A DNA stretch of 64,000 bases from an uncultured Lachnospiraceae bacterium (lineage in GTDB: Bacteria; Bacillota; Clostridia; Lachnospirales; Lachnospiraceae). The position numbers and the translations under genes are program-made. Positions 32,171 to 40,862 of this stretch are shown here, one piece after another; the first letter of the stretch is position 1; each line of letters opens with the position of its first letter. The notes under the pieces are model-generated. The model worked only from the letters and a program-made list of their open reading frames with translations. It had not been told where the DNA came from and made no database searches. The stretch covers positions 1-64,000 of the forward strand of contig CALWLT010000034.1 of NCBI GenBank assembly GCA_944381615.1, in the 5' to 3' direction.

Positions 32171-33091
32171 ATGAACGGAACAGACGGAAGAATACAGGAG
32201 GGAAGGACGCCCGGCGCGGCCCCAAAAGAGCCGGCGCCGGTCCATACGTTTGCTGTCTGCGCGTACGGGGACTCCCCGTATCTGGAGGAGTGTCTGGCCT
32301 CTCTGAAGCGGCAGAGCGTCCCGTCGGAGATCATCTGCTGTACTTCGACGCCCAGCCCCTATATCCGGGAGCTGACCGGGCGTTTCCGGATTCCGCTTTA
32401 CGTGCGGGATAAGGCGGAGGTTTCGGGAAAGAAGGAAAATAATATCCGTGAGGACTGGCTGTTTGCCTGGCGGCAGGCGTCGGGCCGCCTGGTAACCATC
32501 GCCCATCAGGACGATATTTACCGGCGGGATTACGCGAAGGAGCTGCTGCGAGCCTGGGAAGCGCATCCGGATCTGCTGGTGTTTGTGAGCGATTATCTGA
32601 CGCTTAAGATGACGGAGCAGGGGGCGCGGCCGGAGCCGTTTTCGCCGGTCTGGCTGGTCAAGAAGCTTCTGCGGCTGCCGCTTCGCCTGACGCCCCTTAC
32701 GGGATTCCGGGCGGTCAAGCGAAGCAGCGTACTCTTCGGCAACGCGCTCTGCTGCCCGGCCTGCACCTATAATAAGGAGCGGATCGGGGACGAAATGTTT
32801 TCGTCGGATTATGAATTTGCGCTGGACTGGGACAACCTCTATGAGCTGGCCGGCCGGCCGGGACGGTTTGTGTGCGTGGAGAAGCCGCTTCTGGCTTACC
32901 GCGTTCATGCGGGGGCGGAGACGAGCGTCTGCATCCGGGATCAGCGGCGGGCGCGGGAGGAGCTTTCCATGTTTCAGAAGATGTGGCCCGGCTGGGCGGC
33001 GCGGCTTCTGATGCATTTTTACAGAAACGCGTACAAGGAATATCAGACAGAGGAAGAGGCGGATGCAGAAGGCCGCCTGGAAAACGGATAA
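32171..33091 (+). CDS. Family 2 glycosyltransferase
   Basis: 306-residue cytoplasmic GT-A enzyme. F-A-V-C-A-Y-G-D-S-P-Y-L-E-E-C-L-A-S-L-K-R-Q opens the nucleotide-binding fold. I-A-H-Q-D-D-I-Y (~residues 110-117) is the DXD-like metal site, and the D-W-D-N-L region carries the possible catalytic base. Start ATG 32171 has GGGAG nine bases upstream; the longer reading frame would run through the tandem repeats and is rejected. Acceptor and donor unknown. Confidence 0.85.
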   Translation: MNGTDGRIQEGRTPGAAPKEPAPVHTFAVCAYGDSPYLEECLASLKRQSVPSEIICCTSTPSPYIRELTGRFRIPLYVRDKAEVSGKKENNIREDWLFAWRQASGRLVTIAHQDDIYRRDYAKELLRAWEAHPDLLVFVSDYLTLKMTEQGARPEPFSPVWLVKKLLRLPLRLTPLTGFRAVKRSSVLFGNALCCPACTYNKERIGDEMFSSDYEFALDWDNLYELAGRPGRFVCVEKPLLAYRVHAGAETSVCIRDQRRAREELSMFQKMWPGWAARLLMHFYRNAYKEYQTEEEADAEGRLENG

Positions 33092-33106
33092 AAAGGAGCG
33101 GCAGCG

Positions 33107-34117
33107 ATGCGGACAATCGATGTGATCATTCCCACGCTGCGCCCGGGGGAGAGCTTTGAAAAGCTGCTGAAACGGCTGCTTTTGCAGCGCGTCCCGGTGC
33201 GCCGCGTGCTGGTTGCCAATACGGAGGAGAGCGGCTGGGATGCGGCGCGTTTTGCGCCGCTGTTTGAGGAGGCCGGGACAGAGCTTTCGGTCTGGCATTT
33301 AAGCCGGGCGGAGTTTGACCACGGGCGGACGCGCCATGAGGCGATTCTTCGCTCGGATGCGGATATGGTGGTCTGCATGACGCAGGACTGCATTCCCTAC
33401 GATCGGGATCTGATCGGGAACCTGGAGGCGGCGCTTTACGCGGCGCCGGATATCGCGGCGGCCTATGCCAGACAGCTTCCGGCGGCGGACTGCAACGCGC
33501 TGGAGCGGCTGACCCGGCAGTTTAATTATCCGCCTGCCGGGCGGGTCAAGGGGAAGGCGGATCTGGACGAACTGGGGATCAAGACCTTTTTCTGCTCGAA
33601 CGTCTGCGCGGCGTATAAGCGGGAGATCTATCTGGAGCTGGGCGGGTTTATCCGCCGCACGATTTTTAACGAGGACATGATTTTTGCCGCGCGCGCCGTG
33701 GAGGCGGGATACCGGATTGCCTACGCGGCAAACGCGCAGGTCATTCATTCCCACAATTACACGCCGGTGCAGCAGATCCGGCGCAATTTTGACCTGGCGG
33801 TGTCCCAGGCGGATCATCCGGAAATCTTTCAGGCCGTCTCCTCCGAGGGGGAGGGGCTGCGCCTGGTAAAAGAGACGGCGGCGCGGCTGTGGAGATCCGG
33901 CCGGGCGGCGCAGATCCCGCGGCTGATTGTGCAGAGCGGGTGCAAGTATGCGGGGTATGTTCTGGGGAAACATTATAAGAGGCTGCCGCGGCCGCTCGTG
34001 CTGGCGCTTACCATGAACCGCGCGTACTGGGAAGAAGACGGCGCGAAGCGGGAAGACGGGATGCGGGACAAAGAAAAGAGCGCTGCGGCGCAGGCGGACG
34101 GAGGAAGAGATGGCTGA
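33107..34117 (+). CDS. Family 2 glycosyltransferase, rhamnosyltransferase-like
   Basis: 336 residues. D-V-I-I-P-T-L-R-P-G at the N-terminus, then E-F-D-H-G-R-T-R (~residue 73) and M-T-Q-D-C-I-P (~93-99) match the RfbF/rhamnosyltransferase-like subgroup. N-E-D-M-I-F-A-A-R-A-V-E-A-G-Y near residue 190 contains the predicted catalytic Asp. A C-terminal helical region with an amphipathic end may sit at the membrane. rfbC nearby could relate to its sugar donor. It overlaps the next gene by eight bases. Confidence 0.87.
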   Translation: MRTIDVIIPTLRPGESFEKLLKRLLLQRVPVRRVLVANTEESGWDAARFAPLFEEAGTELSVWHLSRAEFDHGRTRHEAILRSDADMVVCMTQDCIPYDRDLIGNLEAALYAAPDIAAAYARQLPAADCNALERLTRQFNYPPAGRVKGKADLDELGIKTFFCSNVCAAYKREIYLELGGFIRRTIFNEDMIFAARAVEAGYRIAYAANAQVIHSHNYTPVQQIRRNFDLAVSQADHPEIFQAVSSEGEGLRLVKETAARLWRSGRAAQIPRLIVQSGCKYAGYVLGKHYKRLPRPLVLALTMNRAYWEEDGAKREDGMRDKEKSAAAQADGGRDG

Positions 34118-34799
34118 GGTACTGGTAGTGATACCGGCTTATAACGAGGAGGGGAATATCCGGCGGGTGGTTACGCATCTGCGGGATCAGTTTCCGCAAT
34201 ACGATTATGTGGTCGTCAACGACGGATCGCGCGATCACACGGCGCAGATCTGCCGGGAAAACGGGTTTAACCTGCTGGATCTGCCGGTCAACCTGGGCCT
34301 TTCGGGCGGCTTCCAGGCGGGGCTTAAATACGCGGCGCGTCACGGCTACCGCTACGCGGTGCAGCTGGACGGGGACGGGCAGCACCGCCCGGAGTATATC
34401 GCCGCGATGCGGGAGCGGATGGACGAGGGATACGACATCGTGATCGGATCCCGCTTTGTGGGGAAGAAAAAGCCGTTTACCATGCGGATGCTGGGGAGCA
34501 ACCTGATTGAGCTGGCGATCCGCCTGACGACGGGGACGGACATCAAGGATCCGACCTCGGGCATGCGGATGTTCAGCCGCCGGCTGATCGAGGAGTTTGC
34601 GGGCGGCCTCAATTACGGGCCGGAGCCGGACACGGTCTCCTATCTGATCCGGCAGGGGGCCCGCGTCTCGGAGGTCCCGGTCATCATGGATGAGCGGACG
34701 CAGGGCGTCAGCTATCTGACGCCGGTCAACGCCGTTCACTATATGGTTAAAATGCTGCTGTCGATCCTGCTGATTCAGAATTTCAGAAAGAGAGGATAA
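34110..34799 (+). CDS. Family 2 glycosyltransferase, DPM1-like
   Basis: 229 residues. V-V-I-P-A-Y-N-E-E-G-N-I, V-V-N-D-G-S-R-D, Q-L-D-G-D-G-Q-H (metal-binding) and D-P-T-S-G-M-R are classic for polyprenyl-phosphate glycosyltransferases related to dolichol-phosphate mannose synthase. It lacks C-terminal membrane helices. The next gene encodes a small DUF2304 membrane protein, a frequent partner that could tether it. Together they would load a sugar onto undecaprenyl phosphate for use by the GT-C proteins in this locus. Confidence 0.92.
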   Translation: MAEVLVVIPAYNEEGNIRRVVTHLRDQFPQYDYVVVNDGSRDHTAQICRENGFNLLDLPVNLGLSGGFQAGLKYAARHGYRYAVQLDGDGQHRPEYIAAMRERMDEGYDIVIGSRFVGKKKPFTMRMLGSNLIELAIRLTTGTDIKDPTSGMRMFSRRLIEEFAGGLNYGPEPDTVSYLIRQGARVSEVPVIMDERTQGVSYLTPVNAVHYMVKMLLSILLIQNFRKRG

Positions 34800-34804
34800 C
34801 GGAT

Positions 34805-35236
34805 ATGACGCCAACGCTGCGGGTTGTTTTGATTGTCGTCTCGATCCTGACGACGTTTCTTCTGATGCGCCGGATCCGTCAGTCCCGGCTGCAGATCGAA
34901 GATTCCATGTTCTGGATCGGGTTTTCCGCGATCCTGATTCTGTTCAGCGTATTTCCGGGCGCGGCGGATTTTCTGGCCGGCCTGGCCGGAACCTACACGA
35001 CGGCCAATTTCATCTATCTGGCCGTGATTTTCCTGCTGATTCTGAAGCTGTTTTCCATGTCGATCAAGATGTCGCAGCTGGAGACGCGCCTGAAGGAGCT
35101 GGTGCAGGAGATGGCGCTGGCGGAACACGCACGGCGGGCGGAAGCGGAAGAAGGAAGCGGCCCGGCGCGGGTAAAAGAGGCAGAAGGAAGCGGCCCGGCC
35201 GCGCGGGAAGGGACGGAGGAAGCGGCCGGCCGGTAA
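34805..35236 (+). CDS. DUF2304 membrane protein
   Basis: 143 residues. Three hydrophobic segments (about 5-22, 38-55, 67-85) are followed by a charged coiled-coil tail (S-Q-L-E-T-R-L-K-E-L-V-Q-E) and a low-complexity Glu/Ala/Gly end with two E-G-S-G-P-A-R-type repeats. DUF2304 genes usually follow a DPM1-like glycosyltransferase, as here with five bases between. Role probably scaffolding; no catalytic motif. Confidence 0.85.
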   Translation: MTPTLRVVLIVVSILTTFLLMRRIRQSRLQIEDSMFWIGFSAILILFSVFPGAADFLAGLAGTYTTANFIYLAVIFLLILKLFSMSIKMSQLETRLKELVQEMALAEHARRAEAEEGSGPARVKEAEGSGPAAREGTEEAAGR

Positions 35237-35269
35237 CGGCGCGGCGGCGGATTTTATCGGATTTGACTA

Positions 35270-35298
35270 TTGTCAGGAACCGGGCGCGATGCTATAGT
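35270..35298 (+). promoter_or_regulatory. Internal promoter before rfbC
   Basis: TTGTCA (35270-35275) and TATAGT (35293-35298) with a 17-bp gap, in the 105-bp gap before rfbC. It gives the downstream half of the glycan locus its own promoter. Confidence 0.6.
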
Positions 35299-35341
35299 AG
35301 TGCATAGCCGGCGCGGCCGGCAGAGAAAGGAAGCGTACAGA

Positions 35342-35905
35342 ATGGGAAAGATAAAGGTAACGCCCTGCGGGATGAAGGGGCTTTATGTGATTGAGCCGAC
35401 GGTATTTCACGATGAGCGCGGCTATTTTATGGAGACGTATAATCAGAATGATTTCCGGGAAGCCGGCCTTACGATGACGTTTGTGCAGGATAATCAGTCG
35501 ATGTCCGTAAAGGGCGTGCTGCGCGGCCTGCATTATCAGAAGCAGTATCCGCAGGGCAAGCTGGTGCGCGCGGTGCGCGGGACGGTGTTCGACGTGGCGG
35601 TGGATCTGCGCGAGGGTTCGGAGACCTTCGGCAAATGGTTTGGCGTGGAGCTCTCGGCGGAAAATAAAAAACAGTTCTATATTCCGGAGGGATTTGCCCA
35701 CGGCTTTCTGGTGCTCTCCGACGAGGCGGAGTTCGCCTATAAATGTACGGATTTTTATCATCCCGGCGACGAGGGCGGCCTGGCCTGGAACGATCCGCAG
35801 ATCGGCGTGGACTGGCCCATCGGGAAGGATATGAAGCTGATCATTTCGGAAAAGGATCAGAAATGGGGCGGCCTGGCGGAGACCTTCCGTTTTTCCCTGA
35901 AATAA
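35342..35905 (+). CDS. rfbC: dTDP-4-dehydrorhamnose 3,5-epimerase family
   Basis: 187-residue cupin epimerase. H-D-E-R-G-Y-F, Q-D-N-Q-S-M-S, G-V-L-R-G-L-H-Y-Q (catalytic His) and V-A-V-D-L-R match RfbC/RmlC. F-A-H-G-F-L-V-L and Y-K-C-T-D-F-Y follow. In rhamnose synthesis it acts after RfbA and RfbB, which are not in the window, so those genes must be elsewhere, or this member serves another NDP-4-keto-6-deoxy sugar. ATG 35342 is preferred over the earlier in-frame start inside the promoter. Confidence 0.9.
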   Translation: MGKIKVTPCGMKGLYVIEPTVFHDERGYFMETYNQNDFREAGLTMTFVQDNQSMSVKGVLRGLHYQKQYPQGKLVRAVRGTVFDVAVDLREGSETFGKWFGVELSAENKKQFYIPEGFAHGFLVLSDEAEFAYKCTDFYHPGDEGGLAWNDPQIGVDWPIGKDMKLIISEKDQKWGGLAETFRFSLK

Positions 35906-35923
35906 GCGCCGGAGGTTTGTGAC

Positions 35924-36739
35924 ATGCGAACGCTGCTCGGACTGTGCAGAGAGATTGTGCAAAAGAGAAAACTGATCGCGGAGCTGGCAAAGGCGGATTT
36001 TCGGAAACGCTTTGTGGGCTCCTATTTTGGCGTGGTCTGGATGTTTATCCAGCCGATGGTAACGATTGCCATCTACGCTTTTATTTTCGGCGAGCACGGA
36101 ATGAAAAACGCGCCGCCGGTGCCGGGGGCCAGCTATGTGGTGTGGATGGCGCCGGGCATCATTCCCTGGTTTTTCTTCAGCGAGGTGCTGAATACGGGGA
36201 CCAACTGCCTGCAGGAATACCATTACCTCGTCAAGAAGGTCGTGTTTGAGGTGGAGCTTCTGCCGGTTATCAAGCTGATCTCCTGTTTCCTGGTTCACGC
36301 CTGCTTTATCGTGATCCTGTTCGGGCTCTATCTGCTCAGCGGGCGCGCGCCGATGATAACCTGGATTCAGATTCTCTATTATTCGTTTGCGGTCTCCATG
36401 CTGGGGCTGGCGCTGACCTATTTTACGGGCGCGGTGCAGGTGTTTTTCAAGGATATGGCGCAGATCGTGGGGATCTGCCTGCAGTTCGGGATGTGGCTGA
36501 CGCCCATCATGTACGACGAGGCGATCTTTACCAGCCGCGCGCCCTGGCTGGAGCTTGTCTTTAAGCTGAATCCATTTTACTACATTGCGGCGGGATACCG
36601 GGACAGCATGATGACGGGGAACTGGTTTTTCGAGCGGCCGACGATGACGGTATATTTCTGGGCGGTAACCCTGATCCTGATGCTGGTCGGGCTTTCGGTT
36701 TTCCGCAGGCTGCGCCCGCATTTTTCTGACGTGCTGTAA
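35924..36739 (+). CDS. ABC-2 polysaccharide export permease (Wzm/TagG type)
   Basis: 271-residue membrane subunit of an ABC exporter for O-antigen- or teichoic-like polymers. The N-terminal cytoplasmic helix with L-A-K-A-D-F-R-K-R-F-V-G-S-Y-F-G-V-V-W precedes six predicted membrane helices. G-I-I-P-W-F-F-F-S-E and L-N-P-F-Y-Y-I-A-A-G-Y-R-D are conserved. Its ATPase partner is not adjacent but 4.8 kb downstream at 41578. GGAGG lies nine bases before the ATG. Confidence 0.9.
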   Translation: MRTLLGLCREIVQKRKLIAELAKADFRKRFVGSYFGVVWMFIQPMVTIAIYAFIFGEHGMKNAPPVPGASYVVWMAPGIIPWFFFSEVLNTGTNCLQEYHYLVKKVVFEVELLPVIKLISCFLVHACFIVILFGLYLLSGRAPMITWIQILYYSFAVSMLGLALTYFTGAVQVFFKDMAQIVGICLQFGMWLTPIMYDEAIFTSRAPWLELVFKLNPFYYIAAGYRDSMMTGNWFFERPTMTVYFWAVTLILMLVGLSVFRRLRPHFSDVL

Positions 36740-36765
36740 GCGGAATTTTTGGACGGGAGACAGAG

Positions 36766-38172
36766 ATGGTTTTTAGTTCGATTGTATTTTTGTGGGTGCT
36801 TCTGCCCGTGATTCTGATTACGTACTATATCAGCCCGGTCCGGATACGCAACGGGCTTCTGACGGTGTTCAGCCTCTTTTTCTATGCCTGGGGCGAGCCG
36901 CGCCTGATTGTGCTGATGATCGTCTCCGTGCTGATCAACTACACGTTCGGCCTGCTGATCGAACGGTACGGAAAAAAGAAGGGGCTTCTGGCGCTCTGCG
37001 TGGCAATCAACCTGCTGCTTCTGGGCTATTTCAAATACTTTAATTTTGTGGTCGATACGCTGAACGCGATCCTGGCGCCCGCGGGCGTCTCGATCGCCGC
37101 CGGTAAGGTGGCGCTGCCGATCGGCATCTCCTTTTATACCTTCCAGGCGCTTTCTTACGTGGTCGACGTGTACCGGGGCGAAAACAAAGCGCAGCACAAC
37201 CTGGTCAATATGATGCTTTACATTTCGTTCTTCCCGCAGCTGATCGCGGGCCCGATCGTCAAATATCACGACATCGAGGAACAGATGGAGCACCGCACGG
37301 TCACGGCGGAGAGCTTTTCCTACGGGATCAAGCGTTTTATCTTCGGCCTCGGGAAAAAGGTAATTCTCGCCAATTCGTTTGCCGAGGTCGTGGACGCGGT
37401 CTACGCCTACTCCCCGTCCGACGTGAGCCAGCCGCTTCTGTGGCTGACGGCGGTCTTTTACATGATGCAGATCTATTTTGATTTTTCCGGATATTCCGAC
37501 ATGGCGATCGGCCTGGGGAAAATGTTCGGCTTTACGTTTAACGAGAACTTTACCCTGCCCTATGTCTCCACCTCCATCCGCGAGTTCTGGCGGCGGTGGC
37601 ATATTTCCCTTTCCAGCTGGTTCCGGGAATACGTGTACATCCCGCTGGGCGGCAACCGCAGGGGGAATGCGCGCACGTACGTCAATCTCTGGATCGTATT
37701 TCTCTTAACCGGGATCTGGCACGGGGCGGGCTGGACGTTTATTATCTGGGGGATTTACCACGGCCTTTTCAACGTGCTGGAGCGCGCGTTTCTGGGAAAA
37801 TGGCTGGAGAAAAAGAGCCTGCGGCCGCTCGCGCACGTTTACGCGGTGTTTGTCGTCCTCATCGGCTGGATTTTTTTCCGGGCGGAGACCATCGGGCAGG
37901 CCGGAGAATTTATTTATAACCTGTTCGTGCCGCACGAGGCGGTTATCCTGCCGGAGCGCTACATGAACCGGAAAATGTGGATTCTGCTGGCGGCTGCGAT
38001 CGCCGGCTGCGGGCCGCTTCAGTGGCTTCTGGAGCGTTTCGGGAAAACGCGCCTGGCGGCCGACGGGAAGATCGGCGCGGCGGCCTGGGCCGGCTATATG
38101 GCGGTGCTCTGGTTTTCCATCCTCCTCCTGATCAACAACACCTACAACCCGTTTATTTATTTCCGGTTCTGA
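36766..38172 (+). CDS. MBOAT O-acyltransferase (AlgI/DltB-like)
   Basis: 468-residue polytopic enzyme that moves acyl groups, usually acetyl, across the membrane onto extracellular glycans. Conserved elements are G-I-S-F-Y-T-F-Q-A-L-S-Y, the R-E-F-W-R-R-W-H-I-S-L-S-S-W-F-R-E-Y-V-Y-I-P-L-G-G-N block and G-I-W-H-G-A-G-W-T-F-I-I-W-G with the invariant His. The next gene encodes an AlgJ/AlgX-like SGNH protein, forming the usual two-part acylation system. GGGAG precedes the ATG. Confidence 0.93.
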   Translation: MVFSSIVFLWVLLPVILITYYISPVRIRNGLLTVFSLFFYAWGEPRLIVLMIVSVLINYTFGLLIERYGKKKGLLALCVAINLLLLGYFKYFNFVVDTLNAILAPAGVSIAAGKVALPIGISFYTFQALSYVVDVYRGENKAQHNLVNMMLYISFFPQLIAGPIVKYHDIEEQMEHRTVTAESFSYGIKRFIFGLGKKVILANSFAEVVDAVYAYSPSDVSQPLLWLTAVFYMMQIYFDFSGYSDMAIGLGKMFGFTFNENFTLPYVSTSIREFWRRWHISLSSWFREYVYIPLGGNRRGNARTYVNLWIVFLLTGIWHGAGWTFIIWGIYHGLFNVLERAFLGKWLEKKSLRPLAHVYAVFVVLIGWIFFRAETIGQAGEFIYNLFVPHEAVILPERYMNRKMWILLAAAIAGCGPLQWLLERFGKTRLAADGKIGAAAWAGYMAVLWFSILLLINNTYNPFIYFRF

Positions 38173-38186
38173 GAGGGGAGGAGAGC

Positions 38187-39326
38187 ATGAAAAAAGCATG
38201 GTTTATCGCGTCGTTCGTCCTGAGCCTTACGGCGCCGACGCTTCTCTACCCGCTTGTAAAGGATCATCTGGATCAGACGAATTATGAAAACCGGACGCTG
38301 GCGTCCTTTCCGGAGCTTTCCCTGGCCAATCTGGAACAGATTCCGGTGCAGTTTGAGGCGTTTTATAATGATCATGTGCCGTTTAAGAACCTGTTCGTGC
38401 GGGCCAAGACGAAGATCGATCTGGAGCTTCTGGGCGAGAGCTCGGTCTCGACGGTTACCGTGGGAAAGGATAACTGGCTTTTCTATACGGTGGAGGAAAA
38501 GGGCGAGGACGCGCTGGCGGATTATCAGAGAACCAATCTCTATACGGATGACGAGATCGCCGCGATCGGCGGCCAGATCCGTGATGCGAAGGAGTGGCTT
38601 GACGCGCGGGGCATCCGCTTCTTCGTCTTTGAAGCGCCGAATAAGGAGACGATCTACGGGGAATATATGCCGGATAAGATCAGAACCTACGGCGAGCAGT
38701 CGCGTCTGGATCAGGCGATCCCGCAGCTGCGGGAGATGGGGCTTCCCATCCAGGATCTGAAGCCGGCGCTGCTGGAGGCAAAGGAGAACTGGCAGATTTA
38801 TTATAAGTATGACACGCACTGGAACCAGCTGGGCTCGTTTGTGGGCAGCCAGGAGATCGCGCAGGCGCTGACGGGAACCAGCATTCCGCTCTCGGATCTG
38901 ACCGTCGCGGAATCGGGGACCTGCTCCGGCGACATGGCGCGGATGCTGAATCTGGCCGGCGAATACAGCGACGACGTCGAGTACGTGATTGCGGATTACC
39001 TGCCGGAGATTCAGTTTGAGCGGACCGAGGAGAACGATCAGGGGACCTTCGCCGTTTTTGAGTCCAATGCGCCGAATGACCGGACGCTTTTACTGGTCGG
39101 CGATTCTTTCAGCCAGGGGCTGAAATATTATCTGCCCAAGCTCTATCAGACCTCGGTGTTTGCGACGTTTGACACGTACGAGAGCTGGATGCTGGACCGG
39201 TATCAGCCGGATGATTTCGTGTATCTCACGGTGGAGCGAAACCAGGATAAATTCGAGCGCATCGGCGAGATTGTAAAGGGCGGGACGGCCGCCGCAAAGG
39301 CGGGGGAGACAGAGGAAGAAGGATGA
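38187..39326 (+). CDS. AlgJ/AlgX-like SGNH-fold O-acetylation protein
   Basis: 379-residue exported protein. An N-terminal hydrophobic segment (residues ~3-20) serves as membrane anchor. The ALGX/SGNH domain has G-K-D-N-W-L-F-Y, Y-D-T-H-W-N-Q-L-G-S (catalytic His/Asp region) and V-G-D-S-F-S-Q-G-L (nucleophile Ser). It would complete acetyl transfer to a surface glycan with the MBOAT partner encoded just upstream. The ATG at 38187 follows GAGGGGAGGAG; the longer upstream frame overlaps the MBOAT gene and is rejected. Confidence 0.9.
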   Translation: MKKAWFIASFVLSLTAPTLLYPLVKDHLDQTNYENRTLASFPELSLANLEQIPVQFEAFYNDHVPFKNLFVRAKTKIDLELLGESSVSTVTVGKDNWLFYTVEEKGEDALADYQRTNLYTDDEIAAIGGQIRDAKEWLDARGIRFFVFEAPNKETIYGEYMPDKIRTYGEQSRLDQAIPQLREMGLPIQDLKPALLEAKENWQIYYKYDTHWNQLGSFVGSQEIAQALTGTSIPLSDLTVAESGTCSGDMARMLNLAGEYSDDVEYVIADYLPEIQFERTEENDQGTFAVFESNAPNDRTLLLVGDSFSQGLKYYLPKLYQTSVFATFDTYESWMLDRYQPDDFVYLTVERNQDKFERIGEIVKGGTAAAKAGETEEEG

Positions 39327-39404
39327 CGCCGCGAAAAGACGGCCGGAAGGAAAAGAGCGGGCGGCGGCGCAGGCCAGGCCGGACAGGCAAAAAGGAGAGT
39401 CGGG

Positions 39405-39824
39405 ATGGAGTACAGAAGATTTGGGAACACGATCGTCGCCCGGATGGATCGGGGCGAGGAAATCGTCGCGCAGGTAAAGGAGATCGCGCTGGCGGAGCAG
39501 ATTAAACTGGCTTCGGTGCAGGCGCTGGGGGCGATCGACCGCTTTCAGGCGGGGGTGTTTAAGACAAAGGAAAAGGTATATCTTTCCAACGAGTTCGAGG
39601 GAAGCTTTGAGATTGTCTCGCTGACCGGTACGATCAATACGATGAACGGAGAATTTTACAGCCATCTTCACATGAGCGCGGGCAACGAAAAGGGCGAGGT
39701 GTTCGGCGGGCATCTGAACGAAGCCCGGGTCAGCGCGACCTGCGAAATGATTATCACGCTGATTGACGGAACGGTGGACCGGGCCTACAGCGAGGAGATC
39801 GGCCTGAATCTGTTCCGGTTCTGA
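39405..39824 (+). CDS. PPC/DUF296-domain protein
   Basis: 139 residues forming one plants-and-prokaryotes-conserved (PPC, DUF296) domain, as seen in small trimeric proteins of unknown or DNA-associated function. R-M-D-R-G-E-E-I, I-K-L-A-S-V-Q-A-L-G-A, H-L-H-M-S-A-G-N and H-L-N-E-A are the family landmarks; the two His-containing strands may bind metal. AAGGAGAG lies upstream. No clear link to glycan synthesis; it sits in the gap between Wzm and Wzt with two other unrelated genes. Confidence 0.85.
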   Translation: MEYRRFGNTIVARMDRGEEIVAQVKEIALAEQIKLASVQALGAIDRFQAGVFKTKEKVYLSNEFEGSFEIVSLTGTINTMNGEFYSHLHMSAGNEKGEVFGGHLNEARVSATCEMIITLIDGTVDRAYSEEIGLNLFRF

Positions 39825-39939
39825 GAGGGCGGCCGGCCGCAGAAGAATTTTACATAAATCCCAGCTGATCCTGTGCGCAGATTTTACAGAAGGACGGTAA
39901 AATGAAAGGCAGGATAAGAAAAAACGGCGGGGAGGATGT

Positions 39940-40803
39940 ATGCTGAAACAGATTGTGACGCTGGAGACGATCTCAGGAGAGGAGAGGCTGTATCATTATA
40001 CAAAATGCGGCGGCGTGCAGGGAATCCTGGCGGGGCGTTCCTTCCGGGCGACCCGCAGCGATTTTCTGAATGACACGAATGAAATGCAGTATATTCTTTC
40101 GGTCGTCCGCCCGGTAATCCGCGAGGCAAAGCAGGAGGAGTGGCAGCGGCTTCTGCTGGAGCAGGCAGTGGATACGGCGCGGGAGATCCGGAAGCGTGCG
40201 TATTATATTACCGCATTTTCCACGGAAGCGGACAGTATTACCCTGTGGGCGGAATTCGGCGATCAGACCGGATACAACATCGGCTTTGACAGCCGCAGGC
40301 TGCTGGAACGGATTGAAAAAGAGCGGGCGATTTCCTATCACGGCTTCGTCGTCTATTCGGCCAAACGGCAGTTTGAGCTTCTGTGGGAACTTCTGTACTG
40401 CCGGATTCCCGCTGCGCTGGGACTTTCGTTCGAGGAAATCATGGAGCGCGGAGCGGAGGATCGCGGCGATATCCTGTTTCAGAAGCTGTGCCGGAATCTG
40501 AAAAAGGCGCTGGAGGTGTACGCCCTGTTTTTTAAGCAGGAGGAATTTGCGGCAGAGTGCGAATACCGGCTGGTATTCAGCGAGAAAGAAGACAGAGAGG
40601 TATTCTTCCGGGAAAAGGACGGGTTTCTGCTTCCCTATATCTGGGTCAACACGGCGGGCGGCAAGACGAAATTTCCGATCCGCAGTATCACGGTCGCGCC
40701 CAAGAATCACGTCGATTTGGCACGGGAGGGAATGAAACTCTATGTGGAAAAGATGGGCTATGAGGTAGAGGTGGGGCTTTCCCGGATCAAGCTGCGCTAT
40801 TAG
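39940..40803 (+). CDS. DUF2971-domain protein
   Basis: 287-residue cytoplasmic protein of unknown function. L-Y-H-Y-T-K-C-G-G-V-Q-G-I-L, F-L-N-D-T-N-E-M-Q-Y and L-W-A-E-F-G-D-Q-T-G-Y-N-I-G-F-D are the DUF2971 pattern. The H-Y-T/D-x-x-E/Y arrangement recalls ADP-ribosyltransferase-like folds, and family members are often near defence or stress genes, but no activity is established here. GGGGAGG precedes the start. Codon use matches its neighbours. Confidence 0.75.
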   Translation: MLKQIVTLETISGEERLYHYTKCGGVQGILAGRSFRATRSDFLNDTNEMQYILSVVRPVIREAKQEEWQRLLLEQAVDTAREIRKRAYYITAFSTEADSITLWAEFGDQTGYNIGFDSRRLLERIEKERAISYHGFVVYSAKRQFELLWELLYCRIPAALGLSFEEIMERGAEDRGDILFQKLCRNLKKALEVYALFFKQEEFAAECEYRLVFSEKEDREVFFREKDGFLLPYIWVNTAGGKTKFPIRSITVAPKNHVDLAREGMKLYVEKMGYEVEVGLSRIKLRY

Positions 40804-40814
40804 AGGGCCGTGTG

Positions 40815-40843
40815 AAAAAAAACATGCCGCGCGGGCGCGCGGC
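40815..40843 (-). terminator. Terminator of mgsA
   Basis: GCCGCGC (40826-40832) pairs with GCGCGGC (40837-40843). On the minus strand the hairpin is followed, after ATG, by eight T (A run 40815-40822). Confidence 0.85.
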
Positions 40844-40862
40844 CGCAAAAAAGGCCGGGGCG

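Noticed and set aside
30013..32334. Open frame of 773 codons on the minus strand
   Set aside because: Antisense to the DUF2142 gene and passes through the tandem repeats; composition is Arg/Gln/Pro-rich and no motif is visible.
37977..38186. Upstream extension of the AlgJ-like gene
   Set aside because: It would overlap the MBOAT gene by 196 bases and hide the signal anchor; ATG 38187 follows GAGGGGAGGAG.
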